A stretch of 64,000 nt of DNA from JBQTII01 sp052387905 (GTDB lineage: Bacteria; Actinomycetota; Actinomycetes; Sporichthyales; Sporichthyaceae), in contig JBQTIR010000012.1 in NCBI GenBank assembly GCA_052387905.1, forward strand, positions 58,179 to 122,178, read 5' to 3'. Under the pieces are notes generated by a model. It was not told the origin of the DNA and did no database searches. It saw only the letters and a list, made by a program, of their open reading frames with translations. Made by a program: the position numbers and the translations under genes. Below, in pieces: positions 40,184 to 48,975 of this stretch; the stretch's first letter is position 1; every line of letters starts with the position of its first letter.

Positions 40184-40957
40184 TCAGCCACCGATTGCGT
40201 GCACACCGCCGTCGACGTGGATGATCTCCGCCGTCGTGGCCGGGAACCAGTCCGATAACAGGGCGACGCACGCCTGCGCGGCGGGGACCGGGTCATTGAG
40301 GTCCCAGCCGATCGGCGCGCGGGCCTCCCAGACGGCCTCGAAATCGCTGAAGCCGGGGATGGACTTGGCCGCCATGGTCCGGATCGGGCCCGCCGCGACC
40401 AGGTTGGAGCGCACCCTGTCCGGGCCGAGATCACGGGCGACGTAGCGCGAGCAGGACTCCAGCGCGGCCTTGGCCACGCCCATCCAGTCGTACTTGGGCC
40501 AGGCCACGCTCGCGTCGAACGTCAGCCCGACGACCGAGGCACCGGAGGCCGGGAACAGCGGCTTGGCCGCCATCGCCAGCGCCTTGTAGGAGTACGCCGA
40601 GACGTGGACCGCGGTGGCGACGTCGGCCCACTCGGTGTTCAGGAAGTTCCCGCCGAGGGCCGCCTCGGGCGCGAACCCGATCGAGTGCACGACCCCGTCG
40701 AGTGAGTCCAGGCCGGCAGCCCGCACGTTGTCGGTCAACGCGGCCAGGTGCTCGGTGTTGGTGACGTCGAGTTCGATCACCTCGGCCGGCTTGGGCAGCC
40801 GGCCGGCGATCCGCCCGGTCAGGCGCAGCACCCGACCGTAGGAGGACAGCACGACCTGCGCGCCCTCCTCCTGCGCCAACCGCGCTACGTGGAACGCGAT
40901 CGAGGCGTCGGTCAGCACTCCGGTGACCAGCACCCGCTTGCCGTCGAGCAGACCCAT
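40184..40957 (-). CDS. fabI: Enoyl-[acyl-carrier-protein] reductase, InhA-like
   Basis: Reduces trans-2-enoyl-ACP with NADH in fatty-acid elongation. At 257 residues it contains the NADH-binding start KRVLVTGVLTDASIAFHVA, DGVVHSIGFAPE, and catalytic Tyr/Lys in KYDWMGVAKAALES (YxxxxxxK spacing typical of InhA/FabI). FabG lies just upstream on the same strand, as in the mycobacterial mabA-inhA pair. Here an 83-bp gap with a 44-bp palindromic element separates the two. InhA-type enzymes are known isoniazid/triclosan targets. Confidence 0.95.
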   Translation of the reverse strand: MGLLDGKRVLVTGVLTDASIAFHVARLAQEEGAQVVLSSYGRVLRLTGRIAGRLPKPAEVIELDVTNTEHLAALTDNVRAAGLDSLDGVVHSIGFAPEAALGGNFLNTEWADVATAVHVSAYSYKALAMAAKPLFPASGASVVGLTFDASVAWPKYDWMGVAKAALESCSRYVARDLGPDRVRSNLVAAGPIRTMAAKSIPGFSDFEAVWEARAPIGWDLNDPVPAAQACVALLSDWFPATTAEIIHVDGGVHAIGG

Positions 40958-40986
40958 CTCTCACTCCAGCTCTCGTGAAAACCCTT

Positions 40987-41030
40987 GCGTCCGAAGAAGT
41001 GGTCGCTATTGCAGCCGATCCTTCGGACGT
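40987..41030. repeat. 44-bp palindromic element, copy 6
   Basis: Arms GCGTCCGAAG and CTTCGGACGT (9 of 10 pairs, one G-T), 24-nt core with TATTGC. It lies in the fabG-fabI gap, starting 30 bp before the fabI start. In an mRNA covering both genes it would form a hairpin that could separate or process the two messages. Confidence 0.87.
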
Positions 41031-41040
41031 TACGCAGCGT

Positions 41041-41745
41041 TCAGTGCCCCATGCCCAAGCCACCGTCGACCGGGATGACGGCGCCCGTGATGTAGGCAGC
41101 GTCCGGCCCGGCGAGGAAGAGGCAGACCCCCGCGATCTCCTCCACCTGCCCGTACCGGCTCAGCGGCACCGAGGCCAGGATCTGCCGCTGCCGATCCTCG
41201 CCCAGCTCCGCGGTCATCGCGGTCTCGATGAAGCCGGGTGCCACGACATTGGCCGTGATGCCGCGCGAACCGAGCTCGCGGGCAATCGAGCGGGCCATGC
41301 CGATCAGGCCGGACTTGGACGCGGCGTAGTTGACCTGCCCGGGCGAGCCCAGCAGCCCGACGACGGAGGAGATGAAGATGATCCGACCCTTCTTCTGCCG
41401 CAGCATCGACTTCGAGGCCCGCTTGGCGACCCGAAAGGCCCCGGTCAGGTTGGTGTCCAGGACGGTCGCGAAGTCCTCTTCGGTCATCCGCAGCAGCAGG
41501 GTGTCGCGAGTGATGCCGGCGTTGGCGACGACGATCTCCACGGGGCCGTGCGCGGCCTCGGCCTCGGCGAAGGCGGTCTCGACAGCGGCGTTGTCGGTGA
41601 CGTCGCAGACCACGCCGAGCACACCGGAGGGCAGCTCCCCCGAGCGGTAGGTCACCGCAACCTTGTCCCCGTTGGCGACGAACGCCTCCGCGATCGCGCG
41701 GCCGATGCCGCGGTTGCCCCCGGTGACCAGCACGGAACGGCTCAC
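41041..41745 (-). CDS. fabG: 3-oxoacyl-ACP reductase
   Basis: NADPH-dependent reduction of 3-oxoacyl-ACP. A classical SDR of 234 residues: VTGGNRGIGRAIAEAF, NAGITRDTLLLRM, Ser in FISSVVGLLG, Tyr/Lys in NYAASKSGLIG, and VDGGLGMGH at the C-terminus. GTG 41745 is chosen over the upstream in-frame start because GAAGGGG lies six bases before it. First gene of the fabG-fabI pair. A dispersed repeat (41785-41822) lies upstream, close to the divergent tldD promoter. Confidence 0.94.
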   Translation of the reverse strand: MSRSVLVTGGNRGIGRAIAEAFVANGDKVAVTYRSGELPSGVLGVVCDVTDNAAVETAFAEAEAAHGPVEIVVANAGITRDTLLLRMTEEDFATVLDTNLTGAFRVAKRASKSMLRQKKGRIIFISSVVGLLGSPGQVNYAASKSGLIGMARSIARELGSRGITANVVAPGFIETAMTAELGEDRQRQILASVPLSRYGQVEEIAGVCLFLAGPDAAYITGAVIPVDGGLGMGH

Positions 41746-41784
41746 GAAGTACCCCTTCGACACGGCTTCGCGGTGCTCATGGCC

Positions 41785-41822
41785 CGCTCACGCTCCTCAC
41801 TCGTTCCTCGCTCGCTCGCGTC
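41785..41822 (+). repeat. Dispersed repeat C, copy 2
   Basis: Contains CTCACTCGTTCCTCGCTCG and matches 22628-22665 (inverted) at 35 of 38 positions. It lies in the 129-bp divergent gap between fabG and tldD. Confidence 0.75.
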
Positions 41823-41861
41823 GCGGGCGGTGCCCTGAACGCTATCGGCGAGCCGGGCGCC

Positions 41862-41867
41862 TAGGGT
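41862..41867 (+). promoter_or_regulatory. Leaderless-type -10 box (TAGGGT) of tldD
   Basis: TAGGGT ends 7 bp before GTG 41875 with no Shine-Dalgarno, supporting both the start codon and leaderless transcription. Confidence 0.5.
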
Positions 41868-41874
41868 TGGCGAG

Positions 41875-43383
41875 GTGACCCACGCCATCGACGAGACGTT
41901 TCTGGCCCTCCCGCTGCGCCGGCTCGCCGACGCCGCCCTGAGCCGGGCGAAGGCGCTCGGCGCCGAGCACGCCGACTTCCGGTGCGAGCGCATCCTGGGC
42001 GGGGCGATCCGGCTGCGTGACGCCCGGTTGGAGTCCAGCTCGGAGTCCGAGGACCTCGGCTACGCGGTCCGCGTGGTCGTCGACGGCACGTGGGGCTTCG
42101 CCGCCGGCATCGAGCTGACCCCCGAGGCCGCCGTGCGCGTCGCCGAGCAGGCTGTCGAGGTGGCCCGGATCTGCCGCCCGGTCAACACCGAGCCCGTCGT
42201 GCTGGCGCCCGAACCCGTGCACGCGGACAAGGTCTGGATCTCCGCCTACGAGATCGACCCCTTCAGCATCGCGGAGGCCGACAAGATCGCGCTGCTCACC
42301 GACTGGAGCACCCGGGTCCTCGCGCACCCCAAGGTGAACCACGTCAGCGCGGACCTGCTCTCGGTCTGTGAGAACAAGTTCTACGCCGACCTCGCCGGCA
42401 CCACGACGACCCAGCAACGTATCCGCGTGCAACCGAACCTCGACGCGGTGGCGATCGATGACCGCGAGGGCCGGTTCGAGTCCATGGACACCGTCGCTCC
42501 CCCGGCCGGGCGCGGCTGGGAGTACCTCACCGGCACCGGCTGGGACTTCGACTCCGAGCTGGCCCAGATCGGTGACCTGCTCGCGGAGAAGCTGCACGCC
42601 CCCAGCGTCGAGGCCGGTACCTACGACGTCGTGATCGACCCGACCAACCTCTGGCTCACGATCCACGAGTCGATCGGGCACGCCACCGAACTGGACCGGG
42701 CACTGGGCTACGAGGCCGCGTACGCCGGCACCAGCTTCGCCACCCCGGACAAACTCGGGACGCTGCGCTACGGCTCGCCGATCATGAACGTCACCGGCGA
42801 CCGCACCGTGGCGCACGGATTGGCGACGATCGGCTACGACGACGAAGGTGTCGCGACGCAGAACTGGGACATCGTGACGGGCGGGACGCTGGTCGGCTAC
42901 CAACTCGACCGCCGGATCGCGGCCCACACCGGGGCGGAACGCTCCAACGGCTGCGCGTTCGCCGACTCCCCCGGCCACACCCCGATCCAGCGGATGGCCA
43001 ACGTCAGCCTGGCGGCCGGCGCCGAGGACGTGAGCACCGCCGACCTGATCGCCGGGATGGACCGCGGGATCTACATCGTCGGGGACAAGAGCTGGTCGAT
43101 CGACATGCAGCGCTACAACTTCCAGTTCACCGGTCAACGCTTCTTCGCGGTCGCCGGCGGGAGAATCACCGGGCAGCTGCGCGACATCGCCTACCAGTCC
43201 ACGACGACGGACTTCTGGGGTTCCATGGACGCCGTCGGCGGCCCGGGGACCTACCTGCTCGGCGGTGCCTTCAACTGCGGCAAGGGCCAACCCGGCCAGG
43301 TGGCCGCCGTCAGCCACGGCTGCCCGTCGGCCCGCTTCCGCGGCGTCCGGATCCTCAACACCACCGAGGAGGCCGGTAAGTGA
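41875..43383 (+). CDS. tldD: TldD metalloprotease subunit
   Basis: The catalytic half of the TldD/TldE peptidase, which trims unfolded peptides and in enterobacteria matures microcin B17 and degrades CcdA. It has 502 residues. The zinc-binding HExxxH is HESIGHATE, followed by family phrases GSPIMNVTGDRT, DYYGDEGV-like YDDEGVATQN, and RMANVSLAAG. The GTG start at 41875 is supported by a leaderless -10. The stop overlaps tldE as GTGA. No ribosomal-peptide precursor was noticed nearby, so a general proteolytic role is assumed. Confidence 0.95.
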   Translation: MTHAIDETFLALPLRRLADAALSRAKALGAEHADFRCERILGGAIRLRDARLESSSESEDLGYAVRVVVDGTWGFAAGIELTPEAAVRVAEQAVEVARICRPVNTEPVVLAPEPVHADKVWISAYEIDPFSIAEADKIALLTDWSTRVLAHPKVNHVSADLLSVCENKFYADLAGTTTTQQRIRVQPNLDAVAIDDREGRFESMDTVAPPAGRGWEYLTGTGWDFDSELAQIGDLLAEKLHAPSVEAGTYDVVIDPTNLWLTIHESIGHATELDRALGYEAAYAGTSFATPDKLGTLRYGSPIMNVTGDRTVAHGLATIGYDDEGVATQNWDIVTGGTLVGYQLDRRIAAHTGAERSNGCAFADSPGHTPIQRMANVSLAAGAEDVSTADLIAGMDRGIYIVGDKSWSIDMQRYNFQFTGQRFFAVAGGRITGQLRDIAYQSTTTDFWGSMDAVGGPGTYLLGGAFNCGKGQPGQVAAVSHGCPSARFRGVRILNTTEEAGK

Positions 43384-44801
43384 GCACCGGGAATCTGATG
43401 AGCCCTCAGGACATCGTCGAGCGGGCCCTGGCTGCGTCCACCGCCGGCGATTGCCAGGTGATCGTGAGCTCGTCCTCCACCGCCAACATCCGCTGGGCCG
43501 GCAACACCCTGACGACCAACGGGGTGGCGGCGGGGCGCGACGTCACCGTGATCGCCACCATCGACGGCGGGCAGGGCGCCGCCGTCGGTGTCCTCTCTCG
43601 CAGCAACCCGGACCTCGACTCCCTCGCGGAACTGGTTCGGGCGGCCGAGGAATCCGCCCGGCGCAATGGACCGGCCGAGGACGCGAACCCGCTGATCACC
43701 CCCGACCAGGCACCGGCGTCGACCGGCTGGGACGACGCTGCCGCGCAGACCTCGATCGCCGTCTTCGGCGATTTCGCCGCCGGCCTGGGTGAGGCCTTCG
43801 GTCTCGCGCGCGCCGCGCGGCGCGGGCTCTACGGCTTCGCCGAGCACTCGGTGTCCACCACGCACTTCGGCACCTCGGCGGGCCTGCGACTGCGCCACGT
43901 CCAGCCGACCGGCAAGGTCGAGGTCAACGCCAAGTCACTGGACCCCACGCGGGCCGGCGGACCGGGCGCGTCGGCCTGGGCCGGAGTGGCCACCCGGGAC
44001 TTCACCGACGTCGACATCACCGCGATCGACACCGAGCTGACGCGGCGTCTGGACTGGGGCCGTCGCGAGATCGCACTGCCGGCGGGCCGCTACGAAACCC
44101 TCCTTCCCCCCACCGCGCTGGCCGATCTGCTGATCAACGCCTACTGGTCCGCGGCCGGGCGCGAGGCCGCCGAGGGTCGCACCGTGTTTTCTTCCCCCGG
44201 CGGAACGCGATTGGGCGAGAAGCTCAGCCCGCTCCCGATCCGGATGTACAGCGACCCGCACGCTCCCGGTCTGGAGTGCGAACCCTTCGCCCTCGCCAGC
44301 TCGTCCTCGTCGATGTCCTCGGTGTTCGACAACGGGCTCGCGCTCGCCCGCACCGACTGGATCCGCGACGGAGCGCTGAACACCTTGGTGCACACCCGCG
44401 CCACCGCGGCGAAGGCTGGGTCGAACGTGGCCCACCCGATCGACAACCTGATCGTCGACGTCCCCGAACCCGGTCGGGATCTTGCGGCGATGATCGCCGG
44501 CACCGAGCGGGCATTGCTGGTGACGTGCCTGTGGTACATCCGCGAGGTCGACGCCCAGACCCTGCTGCTGACCGGGCTCACCCGCGACGGGGTCTACCTG
44601 GTCGAGAACGGTGAGGTCGTCGGCGCGGTGAACAACTTCCGGTTCAACGAGAGCCCGATCGACATGCTGGGCCGACTGTTGGAGGTCGGCCCGTCAGCGC
44701 CGACCCTGCCCCGCGAGTGGAGCGACTACTTCACCCGCGCGGCGATGCCCCCGGTCCGCGTCGCGGACTTCGGCATGAGTTCGGTGAGCCAGGCCAGCTG
44801 A
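43380..44801 (+). CDS. tldE: TldE/PmbA protease partner
   Basis: The non-catalytic or regulatory partner of TldD, 473 residues, lacking the HExxxH motif. It shows the shared N-terminal modulator fold and the family C-terminal phrases RGVYLVENGEVVGAVNNFRFNESPIDML. GTG 43380 overlaps the tldD stop by 4 bp, guaranteeing co-translation of the heterodimer. The 24-bp gap after it repeats GGCCAGCT three times (counting the last codons) before the convergent DUF732 gene. Confidence 0.93.
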   Translation: MSTGNLMSPQDIVERALAASTAGDCQVIVSSSSTANIRWAGNTLTTNGVAAGRDVTVIATIDGGQGAAVGVLSRSNPDLDSLAELVRAAEESARRNGPAEDANPLITPDQAPASTGWDDAAAQTSIAVFGDFAAGLGEAFGLARAARRGLYGFAEHSVSTTHFGTSAGLRLRHVQPTGKVEVNAKSLDPTRAGGPGASAWAGVATRDFTDVDITAIDTELTRRLDWGRREIALPAGRYETLLPPTALADLLINAYWSAAGREAAEGRTVFSSPGGTRLGEKLSPLPIRMYSDPHAPGLECEPFALASSSSSMSSVFDNGLALARTDWIRDGALNTLVHTRATAAKAGSNVAHPIDNLIVDVPEPGRDLAAMIAGTERALLVTCLWYIREVDAQTLLLTGLTRDGVYLVENGEVVGAVNNFRFNESPIDMLGRLLEVGPSAPTLPREWSDYFTRAAMPPVRVADFGMSSVSQAS

Positions 44802-44825
44802 CGGCCAGCTCTCAGCGCGGCCAGC

Positions 44826-45410
44826 TCAGTCCTTGAACGAGCGGAACTTGCTCGCGTGCGAGGGGCAGTAGAGCGTGCTCGCCCCGAGCAGGAACGCCTG
44901 GCTCTGCTTGGGGTTGAGATCGGCGCCGTCCTTGACCTCGGTGATCAGGCCAGAGGCGGACCTGCCCTCATCGAGCAGACCGCAGGTCAGGCGGGCGGCC
45001 GCGGCGGGTGCACCCTCGCGGGTGATCGGGATGTCCAGACCCTTGAGGTAGCCGATCAGCACGGCCTCGCGGGCGGTGTCGCGCATGTTGCCCGTCGGCA
45101 GTGCATCGGCGGCGATCAGGGCGCGGCGCCCGATCCCGCCCTCCGTGCCGGGCTTCTCGGTGGGCCCGGCGTCGGGTTCAGCGGACTCTTCGGCTTCGGC
45201 CTTGGCCTTGGCCTTCGCCTCAGCCTTGGCAGCCTTCTCGGACTTTGCCGGGGCAGCTGCGATCGGAGCATCGTCGGGCAGCCCGACAAAGGCCACGTAG
45301 CCACCGGCGATGACGCCGGTCACGAGCAGGCTCGCCCCGATGACCTGCGCCATTCCGCGCAGTGCCCCGGTGCCGCCGCTGTCCTTGTGTGACGCGTTCA
45401 TACCCGGCAT
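44826..45410 (-). CDS. DUF732-type secreted/anchored protein
   Basis: A 194-residue protein. An N-terminal transmembrane/signal segment (MAQVIGASLLVTGVIAGGYVAF, about 20-41) is followed by a Lys/Ala/Glu-rich linker. The C-terminal 90-residue domain resembles DUF732, with two Cys (LTCGLLDEG and TLYCPSH) likely paired. The domain is common in mycobacterial and other actinobacterial secreted proteins and has no known function. ATG 45410 has GGAGGGG before it. The frame upstream of that is antisense to the MFS gene. Confidence 0.82.
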   Translation of the reverse strand: MPGMNASHKDSGGTGALRGMAQVIGASLLVTGVIAGGYVAFVGLPDDAPIAAAPAKSEKAAKAEAKAKAKAEAEESAEPDAGPTEKPGTEGGIGRRALIAADALPTGNMRDTAREAVLIGYLKGLDIPITREGAPAAAARLTCGLLDEGRSASGLITEVKDGADLNPKQSQAFLLGASTLYCPSHASKFRSFKD

Positions 45411-45487
45411 GTCCCCTCCCCGGGATTGGTCCGTGGGAGGTATGACGCACCAGGACCAGGTGAGGATCCCCGCGCGGGCGAAAAGTT

Positions 45488-46954
45488 CTACGCGGAAACG
45501 CTGATATCGGCCATCTCGCCGGCGGCACGCACGCGTCCGTGGGCCGCCCAGGCTCGGATCCCGACCCACACCGCGAGCAAAGCGGCCACGGCGGCGGACA
45601 GCAGGAAGGCCCGCTGATAGCCGGTGTCGGTCGTGACCCCGCCCGACGCCGTCGCGGTCAGCAGCGCGGCGAGCGCCGCCGAGGCCACCGCACCACCGAA
45701 CGTCCGCAGCACGGCGTTGAGCCCGGACGCGCTCCCCACCTCGTTCGCGGGAACCGCCGCCAGGATCAGCGCTGCCATCGCACTCCAGCCGAACCCGAGA
45801 CCCACTCCCAGGAAAGCCATCGCCACCGTCAGCTGCCAGGTCTCGCTGTGGTGCCAGATCAGGCCGACGTCGGTACCGGCGACGACGAGGGCGGCCACCG
45901 GCAGCAGCACGTGCTGGCCCCAACGTCGCCCCACCGGTGCCGCGATGCGGCTCGCCAACAGACTCGCCACCGACAGCGGCATGATCACCACGCCGGCCAT
46001 GGTCAGGGACAATCCGACTCCGTAGCCGGTGTCGCGCGGGGCCTGCGCGATCTGCGCCACCGCCGTGAAGGCGGAGTACATGGCGATGCCCAGACCCAAG
46101 GCAGCGCCCTGGGCCAGGCGCACGTCGGGGTGGCGGAAGAGGTCGAGCCGGATCAACGGTGCCGGCACTCGCAGCTCCCACCACACCCACGCCAGCGCGC
46201 ACACGGCTGAGGTAGCGAGTAGTCCCAGGATGGTCGGCGAGGCCCAGCCCCAGCGTTCGCTCTCCGACAATGCCAGCAGGCCGGTACCGGTCGCCCCGGC
46301 GAGCAGGACCGCGCCGAGGACGTCGAAGCGGGGCCGCAGGGTGGCGGCCTCCGGGCGCGACGCCGGGATCACCAGGGAGATCGCGACGAACGCGGTGACA
46401 CTGAACGTGAGGGCCAGCCAGAACGCGAGGCGGTAGTTCGCGTACTGGGCGATCGCTCCGGTGAGCGGGTAGCCCAACCCGATGCCGCTTGCCGACGTCA
46501 CGGCGAGGATCGCCACCGTCGGTCGTACGCGATCGGTCGGCATCCGCACCCGCACCAGCGCCATGGCCATCGGAATGACGCCGTAGGCCACACCCTGCAG
46601 GGCGCGGCCGATCAGGAGCTGAGTGAAGGTCGTCGCGGTCGCGGCGAGCAGCGATCCCACGCCCACGCATCCGAGGGTCAACGCCAGTACGCGGCGGGCG
46701 TGTACGCCGTCGCCGAGCCGACCCAGTACCGGAGTCGCGACGGCACCCACCAGCAGGTTCGCGGTCAGCACCCACTGCGCGGCGGCCAACGAAACGTCGT
46801 GGTCTGCGGCCAACGTCGGGATCAGCAGGATGCCCAAGGAGGAAATGATCGCCGTCGACAGGCTCATGTAGATGAGCACCGCGAGCAGCACGCCCGGGCG
46901 TTCGCGCCGTCGCACCCCGACGTGCGACAAGGCGGGTGCCTGACTCGTCCTCAT
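45488..46954 (-). CDS. MFS transporter (DHA-type efflux)
   Basis: A 488-residue major-facilitator protein with twelve to fourteen membrane segments. It opens PGVLLAVLIYMSLSTAIISSLGILLIPTLA and carries the loop 2-3 signature VLGRLGDGVHARRV and motif C-like GLGYPLTGAIAQY in helix 5. The pattern fits drug:H+ antiporters of the DHA2 class; the substrate is unknown. The start could be ATG 46954 or GTG 46975. The dodecin gene lies just upstream on the same strand. Confidence 0.88.
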   Translation of the reverse strand: MRTSQAPALSHVGVRRRERPGVLLAVLIYMSLSTAIISSLGILLIPTLAADHDVSLAAAQWVLTANLLVGAVATPVLGRLGDGVHARRVLALTLGCVGVGSLLAATATTFTQLLIGRALQGVAYGVIPMAMALVRVRMPTDRVRPTVAILAVTSASGIGLGYPLTGAIAQYANYRLAFWLALTFSVTAFVAISLVIPASRPEAATLRPRFDVLGAVLLAGATGTGLLALSESERWGWASPTILGLLATSAVCALAWVWWELRVPAPLIRLDLFRHPDVRLAQGAALGLGIAMYSAFTAVAQIAQAPRDTGYGVGLSLTMAGVVIMPLSVASLLASRIAAPVGRRWGQHVLLPVAALVVAGTDVGLIWHHSETWQLTVAMAFLGVGLGFGWSAMAALILAAVPANEVGSASGLNAVLRTFGGAVASAALAALLTATASGGVTTDTGYQRAFLLSAAVAALLAVWVGIRAWAAHGRVRAAGEMADISVSA

Positions 46955-46987
46955 CTCAGCGTCGCGCAGGCCCACTGCACGCCGAGC

Positions 46988-47200
46988 TCACGCGTCTTCG
47001 AGTCGGAACCCGAGCTTGATCCCCACCTGGTAGCTGTCCACCTTGCCGTCGCGGATGTAGCCGCGGATCTCGGTGACCTCGAACCAGTCGACATGGCGCA
47101 GCGTCGCCGTCGCTCGCGTGATGCCGACCTTGATTGCTTGTTCGATGCTCTCCGACGACGTCCCGACCATCTCGGTGACTCGATAGGTGCGCTCTGTCAT
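46988..47200 (-). CDS. Dodecin family flavin-binding protein
   Basis: A 70-residue dodecin that forms a hollow dodecamer storing or buffering flavins. The conserved core is TYRVTEMVGTSSESIEQAI, RATATLRHVDWFEVTEIRG (with the flavin-stacking Trp), and YQVGIKLGFRLED. ATG 47200 sits behind GGAGGAG, a strong ribosome site that decides the start. The length is typical. Confidence 0.95.
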   Translation of the reverse strand: MTERTYRVTEMVGTSSESIEQAIKVGITRATATLRHVDWFEVTEIRGYIRDGKVDSYQVGIKLGFRLEDA

Positions 47201-47353
47201 CGCTACTCCTCCGGAGGGAACGTTTACGCGGCTGCGCGGTGTGAGGTTCATCTTCCCCCGTCGCTACCCCGACCCCGACCCCGGTCCGGCGGCCACGCGA
47301 CGTACCGTGGAGCAGCGGTTCCGCACTGCGGGGCCCGGCAGGGAGGGTGAGCG

Positions 47354-47662
47354 ATGCGACGACGTACCGAACCCGAGGTCTTCTCCATCACCGGCGCGCC
47401 GACGTCCCTGACCGACGACGTCCGCGCACGCATGCGTCGCTACGCGATCTCCATGGGCGTACGCACGATCTGCTTCCTCGGCGCGATCGTCACGGAGGGC
47501 CCGCTGCGCTGGATCCTGTTCGCCGGCGCCGTGATCCTGCCGTACGTCGCGGTGGTCGTGGCCAACGGCGGCCGCGAACCCACCCGAAACGCCAAAGCGG
47601 CGCCGATCGAGCTGCCGTTACGCAGCCAATTGCCCCCGCTGCGCAGCCAGGATCATTCCTGA
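47354..47662 (+). CDS. DUF3099 small membrane protein
   Basis: A 102-residue protein of the actinobacterial DUF3099 family. The N-terminal FSITGAPTSLTDDVRARMRRYAISMGVRTICF is characteristic. Two hydrophobic helices (about 35-48 and 52-70) precede a polar tail. The ribosome site GGGAGGG lies before ATG 47354. Function unknown. It is convergent with moaA across a strong hairpin. Confidence 0.88.
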   Translation: MRRRTEPEVFSITGAPTSLTDDVRARMRRYAISMGVRTICFLGAIVTEGPLRWILFAGAVILPYVAVVVANGGREPTRNAKAAPIELPLRSQLPPLRSQDHS

Positions 47663-47763
47663 GCGGTCGCTCGCTCGCAATTACCGGGACCCCCGGCGCA
47701 AAGATTGAACGCGTGTAATACTCGCGTTATCCCCCGGTCGAGGTACTCCCGGGGCACCGAGAC

Positions 47764-47803
47764 GCGATGCCGGGCAGCTCCCCCCGTGGCTTCCCGGCAT
47801 CGC
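47764..47803. terminator. Strong 11-bp hairpin between DUF3099 and moaA
   Basis: GCGATGCCGGG (47764-47774) and CCCGGCATCGC (47793-47803) form a perfect 11-bp stem with an 18-nt loop, between two convergent stop codons. A smaller CCCCGG/CCGGGG pair lies at about 47732-47754 and ACGCG/CGCGT at about 47709-47727. No T-run follows, which is usual for GC-rich actinobacteria. It probably terminates transcription from both sides. Confidence 0.75.
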
Positions 47804-47818
47804 CCCGTTAAGAGATGC

Positions 47819-48811
47819 TTACCCGCCGATCGCGGACATCGGGCGATCGGGCTGCAGGAAGCTCGGGTCATCGATGCCGTGGCCGGCCTTCTTGCCGTGC
47901 ATCGCGACCTGCCAGCGCGCGGCCAGTTCCGCATCCGTTGCGCCGGCGCGCATCGCCAGGCGCAGATCTGACTCCTCGCGGGCGAACAGGCAGTTACGCA
48001 CCTGGCCGTCGGCGGTGAGCCGGACACGGTCGCAGTCCCCGCAGAACGGGCGGGTGACGCTCGCAATGATGCCCACGGTCGCCGGGCCGCCGTCGACATA
48101 CCAACGCTCGGCCGGTGCGCTGCCTCGAATGCTGGAGGGCTCCGGGGTGAGGGTGTAGTGCGCGGAGAGCTTGGTCAGGATCTCGTCGGCGGTGATCATG
48201 TCCGCCCGGTCCCAGCCGTGCTGCGCGTCGAGCGGCATCTGCTCGATGAAGCGCAGCTCGTAGCCCTTCTCCAGGCAGTAGCCCAGGATGCGCTCGGGTT
48301 CGGCGTCGTTCACCCCGCGCATCAGCACCGCGTTGACCTTCACCGGGAGCAGCCCCGCAGCGGCGGCCGCAGCCATCCCGTCCAGCACGTCGTGATGGCG
48401 GTCCCGGCGGGTCAGCTCGGCGAAGACCGCCGGGTCCATGGTGTCGAGGGAGACGTTGACGCGATCCAGACCGGCGTCGGCGAGTGACTGCGCGATCTTT
48501 GCCAGGCCGAGGCCGTTCGTCGTCACCGACATCTTCGGACGCGGGGTGAACTGCGCGCACTTGGCGATGATGTCGACGATCCCGCGGCGCACCAGCGGCT
48601 CTCCGCCGGTGAATCGGACCTCCTCGACCCCGAGGAGAGTGACCGCGACGCCCACCAGGCGCACGATCTCGTCATCGCTGAGCAGCTTGTCGTTGGGCAG
48701 CCAGTCCAGGCCTTCGGCCGGCATGCAGTACGTGCACCGCAGATTGCACTTGTCGGTCAGCGAGACCCGCAGATCGGTGGCCACACGACCGAACGTGTCG
48801 CTCAGGACCAC
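47819..48811 (-). CDS. moaA: GTP 3',8-cyclase (molybdenum cofactor)
   Basis: A radical-SAM enzyme for the first step of molybdopterin synthesis. The N-terminal cluster motif is CNLRCTYCMP. The C-terminal cluster-binding Cys set is CGDCDRVRLTADGQVRNCLF, and the chain ends in the conserved Gly-Gly (MSAIGG) needed for activity. It has 330 residues from GTG 48811, which has GGAG six bases upstream; ATG 48856 is an alternative 15 codons earlier. Other moa genes are not in the window. Confidence 0.95.
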   Translation of the reverse strand: MVLSDTFGRVATDLRVSLTDKCNLRCTYCMPAEGLDWLPNDKLLSDDEIVRLVGVAVTLLGVEEVRFTGGEPLVRRGIVDIIAKCAQFTPRPKMSVTTNGLGLAKIAQSLADAGLDRVNVSLDTMDPAVFAELTRRDRHHDVLDGMAAAAAAGLLPVKVNAVLMRGVNDAEPERILGYCLEKGYELRFIEQMPLDAQHGWDRADMITADEILTKLSAHYTLTPEPSSIRGSAPAERWYVDGGPATVGIIASVTRPFCGDCDRVRLTADGQVRNCLFAREESDLRLAMRAGATDAELAARWQVAMHGKKAGHGIDDPSFLQPDRPMSAIGG

Positions 48812-48963
48812 GGGGCGCTCCTCACGTTGGGGGCAAGCGGGTTCAACCGCGCTCATCCAGAGTACGTCCCGACCCTCATCATGGTCACATTTCCTCAGGA
48901 TTGGCGCTTTCCTCCCTATCCAGCGAGGGTGCCCCGCCCCGATGAACGCTGGGCGGGCGCGGC

Positions 48964-48969
48964 TACCGT
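48964..48969 (+). promoter_or_regulatory. Leaderless-type -10 box (TACCGT)
   Basis: TACCGT ends 6 bp before GTG 48976 of the SURF1 gene, with no Shine-Dalgarno. Confidence 0.5.
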
Positions 48970-48975
48970 GGCGCC

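Noticed and set aside
48857..48975. Molybdenum-cofactor riboswitch upstream of moaA
   Set aside because: Only ordinary GC-rich sequence is visible; the conserved core was not found.
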